DNA from: CAWBRT01 sp049519595
GTDB taxonomy: Bacteria; Acidobacteriota; Terriglobia; Terriglobales; Acidobacteriaceae
NCBI GenBank assembly: GCA_049519595.1
Contig: JBEKQP010000207.1
Location: 1-13,162, forward strand
Length of the DNA: 13,162 nt
Direction of reading: 5' to 3'
A program made the position numbers and the translations under genes. The notes below the pieces were generated by a model, which ran no database searches, had not been told where the DNA came from, and worked only from the letters and a program-made list of their open reading frames with translations. Of this stretch, positions 1-6,569 are shown piece by piece. Position 1 is the first letter of the stretch, and the number at the start of each line of letters is the position of its first letter.

Positions 1-2862
1 TCCCAGCACTTCCTTTTCGCTTTGCAGACGCGTGCTCTCGTCCCAGTCGGGTGTCTCCGGAAGCGCATCGTTGGCGCGGCTCGGCTGCTCGTCGAAGACC
101 CCGAACAGACCGTGCTGACCGGCCTGCGCATCGCGATGCACCTTCTGCGCCTCTTCCATCGCCCGGTCGAGAACCGCGAACAACTGCGCCCGCCGGCCGA
201 GCGAATCCATGGCTCCGCTCTTGATCAGCGATTCCAGCACTCTTTTGTTCAACAGACGCAGATCGACTTTTTCGCAAAACTGATAGATCGAGCGAAACGA
301 GCCAGCCTGCTTGCGCGCTTCAACGATTGACTGGATCGCATTCTGCCCCAGATTTTTAACCGCTGCCAACCCGAAACGGATCGCCTCTCCATGCGGGGTG
401 AAGCTGGCATCGCTCAGGTTGATGTCCGGAGCTTCCACGGAAATGCCCATTTCACGGCATTCCTTGATGTACTTCACTACGTCATCGGTCTTGCCGGTCA
501 CCGACGTCAGCAGCGCGGCCATGAACTGCACCGGGTAGTGCGTCTTCAGGTAGGCCGTGTGATAAGCCAACAACGCGTAGGCGGCCGAGTGCGATTTGTT
601 GAACCCGTAGCCCGCAAACTGCTCCATCAGATCGAATATCTTTGCGCTCTTGTCCTTGGGGAAGCCGCGCTCGTGCGCGCCGGTAAGAAAACGGTCGCGC
701 TGCTTGCCCATCTCAACCGGATCCTTCTTGCCCATGGCCCGCCGCAGCAAGTCGGCTTCGCCCAGCGAATAGCCGGCCAGCACATTGGCAATCTGCATGA
801 CCTGTTCCTGGTAAACGATGACACCCAGGGTTTCCTTGAGCAACTTCTCCAACTCCGGCAGCTCATATTCAACCCGCCGCCGGCCCCACTTGCGCTCGAT
901 GAAGTCGTCAATCATGCCGCCCTGGATCGGGCCCGGACGATAGAGCGCATTCAGGGCCGTCAGGTCTTCCAAAGTGCTCGGCTTGTAGCGCCGCAGCACA
1001 TCGCGCATGCCTTCGGATTCAAACTGGAAAATACCCGACGTGTAGCCGTTGTGGAAAACCCTTTCGTAGGTCGCATGATCGTCCATGGCGATTTTCTCTA
1101 AATCAAGCTTCTCCCCACAATTCTGCAGGATCAACTTGAGCGCATCATCGACAATCGTCAACGTTGTGAGCCCGAGGAAGTCCATCTTCAGCAGGCCCAT
1201 CTTTTCCACCGCTTTCATGTCGTAGGCAGTGACGATTTCATCGTTTTTCGTCTTGAAGAGCGGCACCAGTTCATCGAGCGGAACCGGGGAGATCACGACG
1301 CCGGCGGCATGCACTCCGGCGTTGCGGACCATGCCCTCAAGCTTTTTCGCCGTGTCGATCAGCTCTTTGATCTGGGGCTCCCGGTCGTAAACCTCGGCCA
1401 GTTGAGATGACTCCGCCATCGCTTTGTCGATGGTCATGCCGACGCTTCCGGGAATCATCTTGGCGATCCGGTCCACCTCCGCGTAGGGCATGTCGAGTAC
1501 GCGTCCAACGTCCTTGATGGCCGCCTTGGCCGCCATGGTCCCGAAGGTAATGATCTGCGCCACCTGCTCGCGCCCGTACTTCCGCGTCACATAGTCAATG
1601 ACCTCGCCCCGCCGATTCATGCAGAAATCCACATCAATGTCGGGCATCGATACGCGTTCCGGGTTAAGAAAGCGCTCAAACAGCAACTCATTCTGCAAGG
1701 GGTCAATGTCGGTGATCCCCATCGAATATCCAACCAACGAGCCGGCAGCCGATCCGCGACCAGGACCAACCGGAATGCCGTGCTCCCTGGCGTAACGGAT
1801 AAAGTCCCACACGATCAGGAAATATCCTGAAAACTGCATCTGCTGAATGATCTGTATCTCGCGGTTCAGGCGCTGCTCGTAATCGGCAAAGCTCTTGCGC
1901 AGCCGCCCCTCCTGTTGCATCTGCCGCAGCCATTCGCTTCTGCGCACAAAGCCCTGGCGCGCCACCTGCTCGAAATAGCTATCCGCGGTGTGTCCTTCGG
2001 GAACGTCAAAACGTGGAAACGGATTTTTGATCTTCTCAATCTTCAGGTTGCAGCGCTCGGCAATGGCCACCGTACGGGTCAGGACGCCCTCTGCTCCGTT
2101 GAAAACCCGCCGCATTTCCTCTGCGCTTTTGACGAAGAACTGGTTGGTCGAAAACTTCATCCGGTTGGTCTCGTGCACCGACTTACCGGTCTGTATGCAA
2201 AGCATCACGTCCTGCGCGTGGGCATCATCTTCGCAAAGGTAGTGGCTGTCGTTGGTCGCGACCATCGCGATACCGAGTTCACGCTCTAACCGGAAGAGGT
2301 CGGAGTGAATGCGCTTTTCCTCCGGCATTCCCTGATCCTGTATCTCGAGAAAGAAATTGCCGGCTCCGAAGATGTCGTTGAACGTAGTCGCCGCCTTGCG
2401 CGCGGCATCGTACCTGCCTTCCATCAGGCTTTCCGCAACCTCACCCTTCAAGCAAGCAGACAAACCGATTAGACCCTTAGAATGCTCCGCGAGGAAACGC
2501 TTTGAAATTCGTGGCTTGTAGTAAAAACCATGAAGAGATGCTTCAGAAGTGATTTTGACCAGGTTGCGGTAGCCTTCCTCGTTCTCCGCCAGCACGATGA
2601 GGTGATTGTAGGTGTCGCCCTCGGGAGCCGCCCGGTGGTCCTCTTTCTTGCACACGTACAACTCGCAACCGATGATCGGCTTGATGCCCGCGTTCTTCGC
2701 CGCATTGAAGAAATGGACTGCACCGAATATGTTGCCATGGTCCGTCATAGCCACGGCAGGCATGTCCAAAGCCTTGGCGCGTTTGCAGAGCTCGGTGGCG
2801 TCGCAAGCGCCGTCGAGCATGGAATAGTCGGTATGCAGATGAAGATGAACGAAGTCTGACAT
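1..2862 (-). CDS. dnaE: DNA polymerase III subunit alpha (partial, C-terminus beyond left edge)
   Basis: Catalytic subunit of the replicative DNA polymerase III holoenzyme, which extends DNA 5'->3' at the fork. The frame is open from ATG at 2862 to base 1 without a stop, giving 954 residues of a protein that is usually about 1150-1180. The N-terminus is a PHP domain: HLHTDYSMLDG at residues 8-18 and TDHG at 40-43. The polymerase core carries PDIDVDF at 407-413, whose D408 and D410 match the two catalytic aspartates, and MDFLGL with D561 matches the third. VGPGRGSAAGSLVGY precedes the active site, and GYGFNKSHSAAYA plus the helix-hairpin-helix region follow. The visible part ends at SEKEVLG, the motif just before the OB-fold, so the OB-fold and tau-binding C-terminus are outside the window. 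An AGGGA three bases before ATG is the likely ribosome site. It appears monocistronic here. Family identity is certain; DnaE1 type is inferred. Confidence 0.97.
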   Translation of the reverse strand, partial: MSDFVHLHLHTDYSMLDGACDATELCKRAKALDMPAVAMTDHGNIFGAVHFFNAAKNAGIKPIIGCELYVCKKEDHRAAPEGDTYNHLIVLAENEEGYRNLVKITSEASLHGFYYKPRISKRFLAEHSKGLIGLSACLKGEVAESLMEGRYDAARKAATTFNDIFGAGNFFLEIQDQGMPEEKRIHSDLFRLERELGIAMVATNDSHYLCEDDAHAQDVMLCIQTGKSVHETNRMKFSTNQFFVKSAEEMRRVFNGAEGVLTRTVAIAERCNLKIEKIKNPFPRFDVPEGHTADSYFEQVARQGFVRRSEWLRQMQQEGRLRKSFADYEQRLNREIQIIQQMQFSGYFLIVWDFIRYAREHGIPVGPGRGSAAGSLVGYSMGITDIDPLQNELLFERFLNPERVSMPDIDVDFCMNRRGEVIDYVTRKYGREQVAQIITFGTMAAKAAIKDVGRVLDMPYAEVDRIAKMIPGSVGMTIDKAMAESSQLAEVYDREPQIKELIDTAKKLEGMVRNAGVHAAGVVISPVPLDELVPLFKTKNDEIVTAYDMKAVEKMGLLKMDFLGLTTLTIVDDALKLILQNCGEKLDLEKIAMDDHATYERVFHNGYTSGIFQFESEGMRDVLRRYKPSTLEDLTALNALYRPGPIQGGMIDDFIERKWGRRRVEYELPELEKLLKETLGVIVYQEQVMQIANVLAGYSLGEADLLRRAMGKKDPVEMGKQRDRFLTGAHERGFPKDKSAKIFDLMEQFAGYGFNKSHSAAYALLAYHTAYLKTHYPVQFMAALLTSVTGKTDDVVKYIKECREMGISVEAPDINLSDASFTPHGEAIRFGLAAVKNLGQNAIQSIVEARKQAGSFRSIYQFCEKVDLRLLNKRVLESLIKSGAMDSLGRRAQLFAVLDRAMEEAQKVHRDAQAGQHGLFGVFDEQPSRANDALPETPDWDESTRLQSEKEVLG

Positions 2863-3075
2863 GAGTCCCTATTTGGTCTCCTCATTGTACTTGGTAGTGG
2901 TGCCCGCGGTCAGGTGCAAAGGACTAGGGTGGAAGGATAGCCGACTACACGTCCGGAACCTATTTGCTTTTTTGCTTTGCCGTGCTTAGTCAATTGCCGC
3001 GGCTCACTAGGAACGGGTCCAGTCAATCCATGCGGGGGGAAACCGCGAACTAGCACCTGACATCTTGGAATTCAG
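2863..3075. other. Divergent intergenic region between dnaE and the Tat/SnoaL gene
   Basis: This 213-base gap must hold the dnaE promoter (minus) and the promoter of the plus-strand gene. On minus there is a TTGACT (-35-like, 2993 to 2988), but I see no good -10 at 17-18 bases from it, so I do not call a promoter. An A-rich minus-strand stretch with repeated GCAAA units lies at about 2963-2980. No gene or RNA is recognised. Confidence 0.4.
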
Positions 3076-3081
3076 GTGGGA

Positions 3082-3657
3082 ATGCTGACGGACCTGGAGC
3101 ATTGTGTGATCTCTCGTCGGAAGTTTTTGAAGACAAGTAGTGAGGTGGCCCTTGCCACGGCTGCATTGACCACCAGCTTTGGTGCGATGCTCGCGGCTGC
3201 GACCAAGACGGAACCGCCCAATGTTGACCGACGCGCTACAGAAAATTGTGGAAGGATGCAGGAAATTTCTATGAGCCACGTACAGAGTGAACAGTCCGAG
3301 GAACAAGAGACCCGCAGAGTTATCGATCGTTTTGGTGAGACGTTCAGCCGTCAAGATGCTGATGGCTTAGCAGCGCTGCTGACTGAAGACACTGTGTTCG
3401 AGGACACATCGCCGGCGCCGGACGGGCGGCGGATCGAGGGCAGAGCTGCGGTGGTCGAATTCTGGCGTGGATGGTTTGCCCGTAATCCCGACGCTTCGTT
3501 CGAAACTGAGGAAACCATCGTGTGCGGCAAGCGCGCCGTGGTGCGGTGGGTATACCGCAAGATGCGTAATGGCCAACGGTGGCACCTGCGGGGAGTAGAC
3601 ATCTTCGCGGTTCGCGGCGGGCGCATAGCCGCAAAGCTCGCCTACGTAAAGGGCTGA
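3082..3657 (+). CDS. Tat-signal NTF2/SnoaL-like protein
   Basis: A 191-residue protein from ATG 3082. Its residues 11-17 are SRRKFLK, a full match to the twin-arginine motif, followed by a mildly hydrophobic stretch ending in an AAA-type cleavage site near residues 40-43, so export of the folded protein is predicted. After a linker, residues from about 70 to the end form a SnoaL/NTF2-like alpha+beta cone domain: a helix (EQETRRVIDRFGETFSR), the FEDTSPAPDG turn, GRAAVVEFWRGWF, and closing strands WHLRGVDIFAVRGGRIAAK. Such domains are small-molecule enzymes or ligand binders; no substrate can be read from the sequence. GTG 3076 is another possible start. An in-frame ATG at 3271 (residue 64), with AGGAAA seven bases before it, would give a 128-residue cytoplasmic form of exactly the usual single-domain length. 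The domain assignment is solid; which start is used is uncertain. Confidence 0.8.
   Translation: MLTDLEHCVISRRKFLKTSSEVALATAALTTSFGAMLAAATKTEPPNVDRRATENCGRMQEISMSHVQSEQSEEQETRRVIDRFGETFSRQDADGLAALLTEDTVFEDTSPAPDGRRIEGRAAVVEFWRGWFARNPDASFETEETIVCGKRAVVRWVYRKMRNGQRWHLRGVDIFAVRGGRIAAKLAYVKG
3260..3273 (+). promoter_or_regulatory. Possible internal ribosome-binding site and start in the SnoaL gene
   Basis: AGGA at 3260-3263 is seven bases before the in-frame ATG at 3271-3273. It is a better Shine-Dalgarno arrangement than that of the upstream ATG 3082, where AGGTGG is only two bases away. Translation from here would produce the NTF2-like domain without the Tat signal. Confidence 0.4.
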
Positions 3658-3724
3658 GACACCCGAGGAGTGATTAAATTCTCGCTCATGTAGCGAACTC
3701 GAGCCCGAACTGCGAAAGACCTAA

Positions 3725-3776
3725 TGCCGGGGTTGGCTGCTCCCGTGTCACGAGCAACTCGGAAACTAACCCGGCA
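3725..3776. repeat. Nested inverted repeat in convergent gap (possible bidirectional terminator)
   Basis: TGCCGGGGTT (3725-3734) pairs with AACCCGGCA (3768-3776) with one bulged G. Inside, TGCTC (3738-3742) pairs with GAGCA (3752-3756). It lies in the 170-base gap between the 3' ends of the SnoaL gene (plus) and the tRNA nucleotidyltransferase gene (minus), where a bidirectional terminator would be expected, but it has no T-run on either strand. Terminator function is inference. Confidence 0.4.
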
Positions 3777-3812
3777 CCGGATGGTGAGCTGAGGAAAACT
3801 GGCGCGCATTGC

Positions 3813-3829
3813 AATCAGCCTTGCTGATT
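3813..3829 (-). terminator. Hairpin over the stop codon of the tRNA nucleotidyltransferase gene
   Basis: AATCAGC (3813-3819) and GCTGATT (3823-3829) form a perfect 7-bp stem with a 3-base loop, overlapping the TAA stop at 3828-3830. There is no U-tract after it, so it may be a weak terminator or 3'-end stabiliser. Confidence 0.35.
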
Positions 3830-5594
3830 ACTTCTTGCCTTTTGCCGGTTTCTTGGCCGGAGCCTTGGCAGGCTGCTTTGCAGCCAGTGCTTTCTTCGCC
3901 GCGGGCTTCGCGGGTAGCGGCTTTTTCTTGGCAGCCTGCTTCTCGGGATGGGGCTTGGCGATCTTTTGCACAGTCTGTTTCACTGGCTGTGGCTGTGCTT
4001 TTTTGGCGGGTGCTGGCTTGGCCGGTGCCGCCTTGGTCACCTTTACTTCCACCTTCCCTGCTTTGGCTTCCGCCGCTGGCTTGGCAGCAACCTTCTTTGG
4101 AGCTTCGCCCTCTATCACCGGCTTGGCAACAACCTTCTTCGGAGCTTCGCCCGCTGCGGCTGGTACTGCTTCCGCCTTTGTAGTCGGAGCGACAGCTTCT
4201 TTCGCCTTGCGTCCTCTCTTCGGAGCCGCAGCAGCAGAAGCTTCCTGTCCAGGAATCGCGACTTTAACAGCAGCGGCCTTGGCACCGCGCCGCTTGGGCG
4301 GAGGCGGTGGCGGAGGCAGCGGCGGTTCATAGGGCTTCAAAAACTTGACGATCTCGGTATGGTTCCGCAGCTTCCCATCCAGCAGCAGCAGGAAAGCCTC
4401 CTCGGCGATCTTTGGGTATTCCGGAAGCTGCGCGGTGATGCGCATCTCCGCCATTTCCGGAAATGGCAGCTTTTGTTGCGTCTGCCTCCACTTCCCAAAG
4501 TAGTTCTTGATTTTTTCCGAAACCGCCTGCTGGTGCGAAGTGACGTCGAGAAACAGAATCGCCTCCGGCTTGGCCGAACTTAGCAGCCTCCAGGCGCGCG
4601 AGGGAGTGGACGCTTCCTTGCTGCTCAGTCTCTTCGCCAGTTCCTTGCTGTTTTCTTCGACTGCCTGCCAGGCTGTGACAAACTCCTTGTGCGGAATCAG
4701 GCGCTGAATCTCCGCAATCTCCTTGTCTCCCATCTTCTTGGTCAAAAAATAGAGGGCCAACGGCGCCGCATCGATCGTAAACCCCATGTCCTGAAGCAGC
4801 TGACGCGTTTTCATCCACTGCGACATTTCGTTTTGGTCAGCCTTTGCCGTGGACCACTGCGGATGTAAGACCTTGATCCAGCCCTCTTTCTCGAGCGCCT
4901 GCATAATCTGCATCGGGTTGTCTTCGAAGGCAATCTGCTCGATTTCATACCCAATATTCTTCCGGCCTATGTACTCGATGTAGTTGTTCTCTTTCGCCGC
5001 GTCGTAGCGAGCTTTCGTCCGTTCTTCCAACTCCCAGTGGAAACGCGCCGCAAAGCGCGTAGCCCGAATCAGGCGGGATGGTTCTTCCAGGAAGGCGTAA
5101 TTGTGCAGCACGCGGATGAGCTTAGCCTCCACGTCGGCTGATCCATTGAACGGGTCGAGCAGCAGCCCCCGCGAGCCGGGATTGAGCGAAAGAGCCATCG
5201 CGTTGACCGTGAAGTCGCGTCGGCGCAAATCATCGTTGATCGTCGCTGGCGTGATCTGCGGCGGCGTCCCCGGTTTGCCATAGGTCTCTGCCCGCGCCAT
5301 GCTGATTTCCACACGCACAGCACCCGGCAGCACCGCATGCAAGGTCTTTGTTTCCTCACTGATGACTTCGACCTGCGCTCCGCCCCGCTCAAGGTCCTTT
5401 TGCAGTTTCAGGGCGTTACCCTGGACCGAGAAATCGAGATCGCGGATGGGCAATCCGCTCAGGATGTCACGAATCGCTCCTCCCGTCAGGTAAACGTTCA
5501 TGCCATGGGCGCGCGCCGCTTCCTGTACCAAACTCACCACCTTCAACTGATCAGGTGTGAGCCGGATTTCCATCGTGTAAATGTAGTCAGCCAT
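3828..5594 (-). CDS. tRNA nucleotidyltransferase/poly(A) polymerase family protein with Lys/Ala/Pro-rich tail
   Basis: A 588-residue class II nucleotidyltransferase of the CCA-adding enzyme/poly(A) polymerase family, which adds nucleotides to RNA 3' ends. The head domain has GGAIRD at 38-43 and the metal-binding pair D52 and D54 in RDLDF, with E96 (VRVEIS) as probable third carboxylate. RRRDFTVNAMA at 124-134 and PSRLIRATRFAARF near 173-186 are the conserved nucleotide- and neck-binding motifs. The catalytic and helical body ends at about residue 423, the normal family size. From 424 onward comes a proline run, then about 155 residues rich in Lys, Ala and Pro with AAKK/PAKK-like units, resembling bacterial histone H1-like tails. 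A family this close in sequence includes CCA-adding enzymes, A-adding enzymes and poly(A) polymerases, and I cannot separate them, so no symbol is given. The start at ATG 5594 has no clear Shine-Dalgarno; ATG 5573 (residue 8) is an alternative. Confidence 0.9.
   Translation of the reverse strand: MADYIYTMEIRLTPDQLKVVSLVQEAARAHGMNVYLTGGAIRDILSGLPIRDLDFSVQGNALKLQKDLERGGAQVEVISEETKTLHAVLPGAVRVEISMARAETYGKPGTPPQITPATINDDLRRRDFTVNAMALSLNPGSRGLLLDPFNGSADVEAKLIRVLHNYAFLEEPSRLIRATRFAARFHWELEERTKARYDAAKENNYIEYIGRKNIGYEIEQIAFEDNPMQIMQALEKEGWIKVLHPQWSTAKADQNEMSQWMKTRQLLQDMGFTIDAAPLALYFLTKKMGDKEIAEIQRLIPHKEFVTAWQAVEENSKELAKRLSSKEASTPSRAWRLLSSAKPEAILFLDVTSHQQAVSEKIKNYFGKWRQTQQKLPFPEMAEMRITAQLPEYPKIAEEAFLLLLDGKLRNHTEIVKFLKPYEPPLPPPPPPPKRRGAKAAAVKVAIPGQEASAAAAPKRGRKAKEAVAPTTKAEAVPAAAGEAPKKVVAKPVIEGEAPKKVAAKPAAEAKAGKVEVKVTKAAPAKPAPAKKAQPQPVKQTVQKIAKPHPEKQAAKKKPLPAKPAAKKALAAKQPAKAPAKKPAKGKK
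4078..4152 (-). repeat. 33-base direct repeat inside the basic tail
   Basis: 4078-4110 and 4120-4152 are near-identical (two differences), 42 bases apart and in frame. They encode two copies of GEAPKKV(V/A)AKP in the lysine-rich tail. The tail has probably grown by in-frame tandem duplication. Confidence 0.75.
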
Positions 5595-5691
5595 TCGTGC
5601 TTGTAAGGAATCTCAAATTGCGACGCCAGAAAAAACCGGGCATATTCATGCGTGCCGCATTCTCCCGGCTTTGCAGCGCCGTTCTATTCCG

Positions 5692-5706
5692 TTGTAAATA
5701 TCACAA
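5692..5706. promoter_or_regulatory. Short imperfect dyad, possible operator
   Basis: TTGTAAATATCACAA has matching TTGT/ACAA arms around an AT-rich centre. It overlaps the weak minus-strand -10 candidate, a usual place for a repressor site. The arms are short and chance occurrence in AT-rich DNA is possible. Confidence 0.25.
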
Positions 5707-5747
5707 TACCAACTACTTACGCGCAAATGCAACAATTCTGCTACAAA

Positions 5748-5779
5748 CAAATGACAATAACACAACCGTTATTCATTTG
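5748..5779. repeat. Nested 12-bp palindrome upstream of the 5850 gene
   Basis: CAAATG (5748-5753) pairs with CATTTG (5774-5779), and AATAAC (5756-5761) pairs with GTTATT (5768-5773). The result is a 12-bp stem with a 2-base bulge (AC) and the 6-base loop ACAACC. It lies 71 bases before the 5850 start codon and could be an operator or an RNA hairpin in the leader. Confidence 0.6.
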
Positions 5780-5849
5780 GCTACATAGGAAAATCGGGAA
5801 TCCCCTTTTTTCACAAAAAGATGCGACAATCGGGGAAGTTGGCACGTAA

Positions 5850-6359
5850 ATGTCTTCCACGCACAAGAAAGTTATCGTCCGTAAGCTGGACCGAGACTCG
5901 GTACAGGGATACCTGCCCCCAGCCAACTTCATCTCCGACAGCAAATTAGAGCTCCTCAATACCGCCGGTACCGCCGTTCGCATTCAGTTGAACGAAATCA
6001 AAGGCGTGTTTTTTGTTCGCGAATTTGGCGACTCCGAGACGTTGCAACGAAAGACCTTTACCAGCCGACCCAGGACCGAGGGCCTGTGGGTCCGTCTGCG
6101 CTTTCGCGATGGTGAAATGCTGGAAGGGTTGATGCCTAACGATCTTACCCAAGTGACTCCGGACGGTTTTTTCCTGAACCCGCCGGACACCCGCTCGAAT
6201 ACGCAGCGGATCTTTGTCCCCCGTTCGGCCGTGGCCGAGCTAACGGTGCTGGCCGTGATCGGCAGCCAGGCCCGCCGACGTCGGCCGGTGGCTGATAATC
6301 TCCAAGTGCCGTTGTTCGGCGATTCTCGCGGCAGCGGATCAAGTGGAAGCGGTCCTTAA
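5850..6359 (+). CDS. Conserved hypothetical protein (Acidobacteria-type, function unknown)
   Basis: A 169-residue soluble protein without signal peptide or membrane segment. The N-terminal part (KKVIVRKLDRDSVQGYLPP) and the centre (LLNTAGTAVRIQLNEIKGVFFVREF) look like short beta strands. The most distinctive block is residues 69-103, with RKTFTSRPRTEGLWVRLRF, then GEMLEGLMPNDL, followed by NPPDTRSNTQRIFVPRSAV near 110-128. The last 30 residues are Arg-, Gly- and Ser-rich and probably disordered. From memory, hypothetical proteins with this RTEGLWVRLRFRD/EGLMPNDL block are common in Acidobacteria (possibly the DUF6982 family), but I could not check this. The strand pattern suggests a small beta-barrel (PilZ- or Sm-like), which is inference. 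GGGGAAG at 5832-5838 is a distant ribosome site, 11 bases from ATG. Confidence 0.8.
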   Translation: MSSTHKKVIVRKLDRDSVQGYLPPANFISDSKLELLNTAGTAVRIQLNEIKGVFFVREFGDSETLQRKTFTSRPRTEGLWVRLRFRDGEMLEGLMPNDLTQVTPDGFFLNPPDTRSNTQRIFVPRSAVAELTVLAVIGSQARRRRPVADNLQVPLFGDSRGSGSSGSGP

Positions 6360-6569
6360 ACCCGCCTCAGTTGGGCGCAGAAGCACGCAGACTCTTGGGC
6401 ATCCCGGTCACTCGTGGAACCCGTATGCGATGCCTGCTAAACTGTAACCCGCACTCGGTTGAAAGACCCGCGCGAGGCCGGAGAGTGATCGGTTGCCCGT
6501 ATCCGGCGCAGAGACGCACCGCCGGATTGTGAGATCCCTAGGCTAGAGTTGACCGCTGGAACCTGAAGA
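6360..6569. other. Intergenic region upstream of lpxD
   Basis: A 210-base gap between two plus-strand genes. It holds an inverted repeat at 6501-6527 (listed separately) and a looser pair, GGCATC (6398-6403) with GATGCC (6429-6434). A TTGACC at 6549-6554 is too close to the lpxD start (6570) to be its -35. I see no gene or clear promoter. Confidence 0.4.
6501..6527 (+). repeat. 8-bp GC-rich hairpin in the lpxD leader
   Basis: ATCCGGCG (6501-6508) and CGCCGGAT (6520-6527) form a perfect 8-bp stem with an 11-base loop, ending 42 bases before the lpxD start codon. There is no T-run after it, so a leader structure or a non-canonical terminator for the previous gene are both possible. Confidence 0.5.

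Larger units (their letters stand above)
5595..5849. promoter_or_regulatory. AT-rich divergent promoter region
   Basis: This 255-base gap between two divergently transcribed genes is clearly more AT-rich than its surroundings, especially from 5690 to 5830, as expected of a promoter region. It contains a short dyad, TTGTAAATATCACAA (5692-5706), and a larger nested palindrome (5748-5779), listed separately. On minus, TTGCGC followed about 18 bases later by GATATT is a weak promoter candidate for the tRNA nucleotidyltransferase gene. No confident plus-strand -35/-10 pair is seen. Confidence 0.5.

Noticed and set aside
391..1101. A long plus-strand open frame opposite dnaE
   Set aside because: It lies wholly inside the conserved, motif-rich dnaE frame; its protein has no recognisable pattern and reflects GC-rich codon bias.
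2988..2993. TTGACT on minus as the dnaE -35 box
   Set aside because: No acceptable -10 hexamer at 16-18 bases; one hexamer alone is not enough.
3835..4332. A hydrophobic, Ala/Gly/Phe-rich plus-strand frame that looks like a membrane protein
   Set aside because: It is the antisense of the Lys/Ala/Pro-rich tail, which mirrors into hydrophobic low complexity.
5786..5811. GGGAATCCCC followed by a T-run as an intrinsic terminator
   Set aside because: The palindrome leaves no room for a loop of usable stem length, and it lies upstream of a gene rather than after one.
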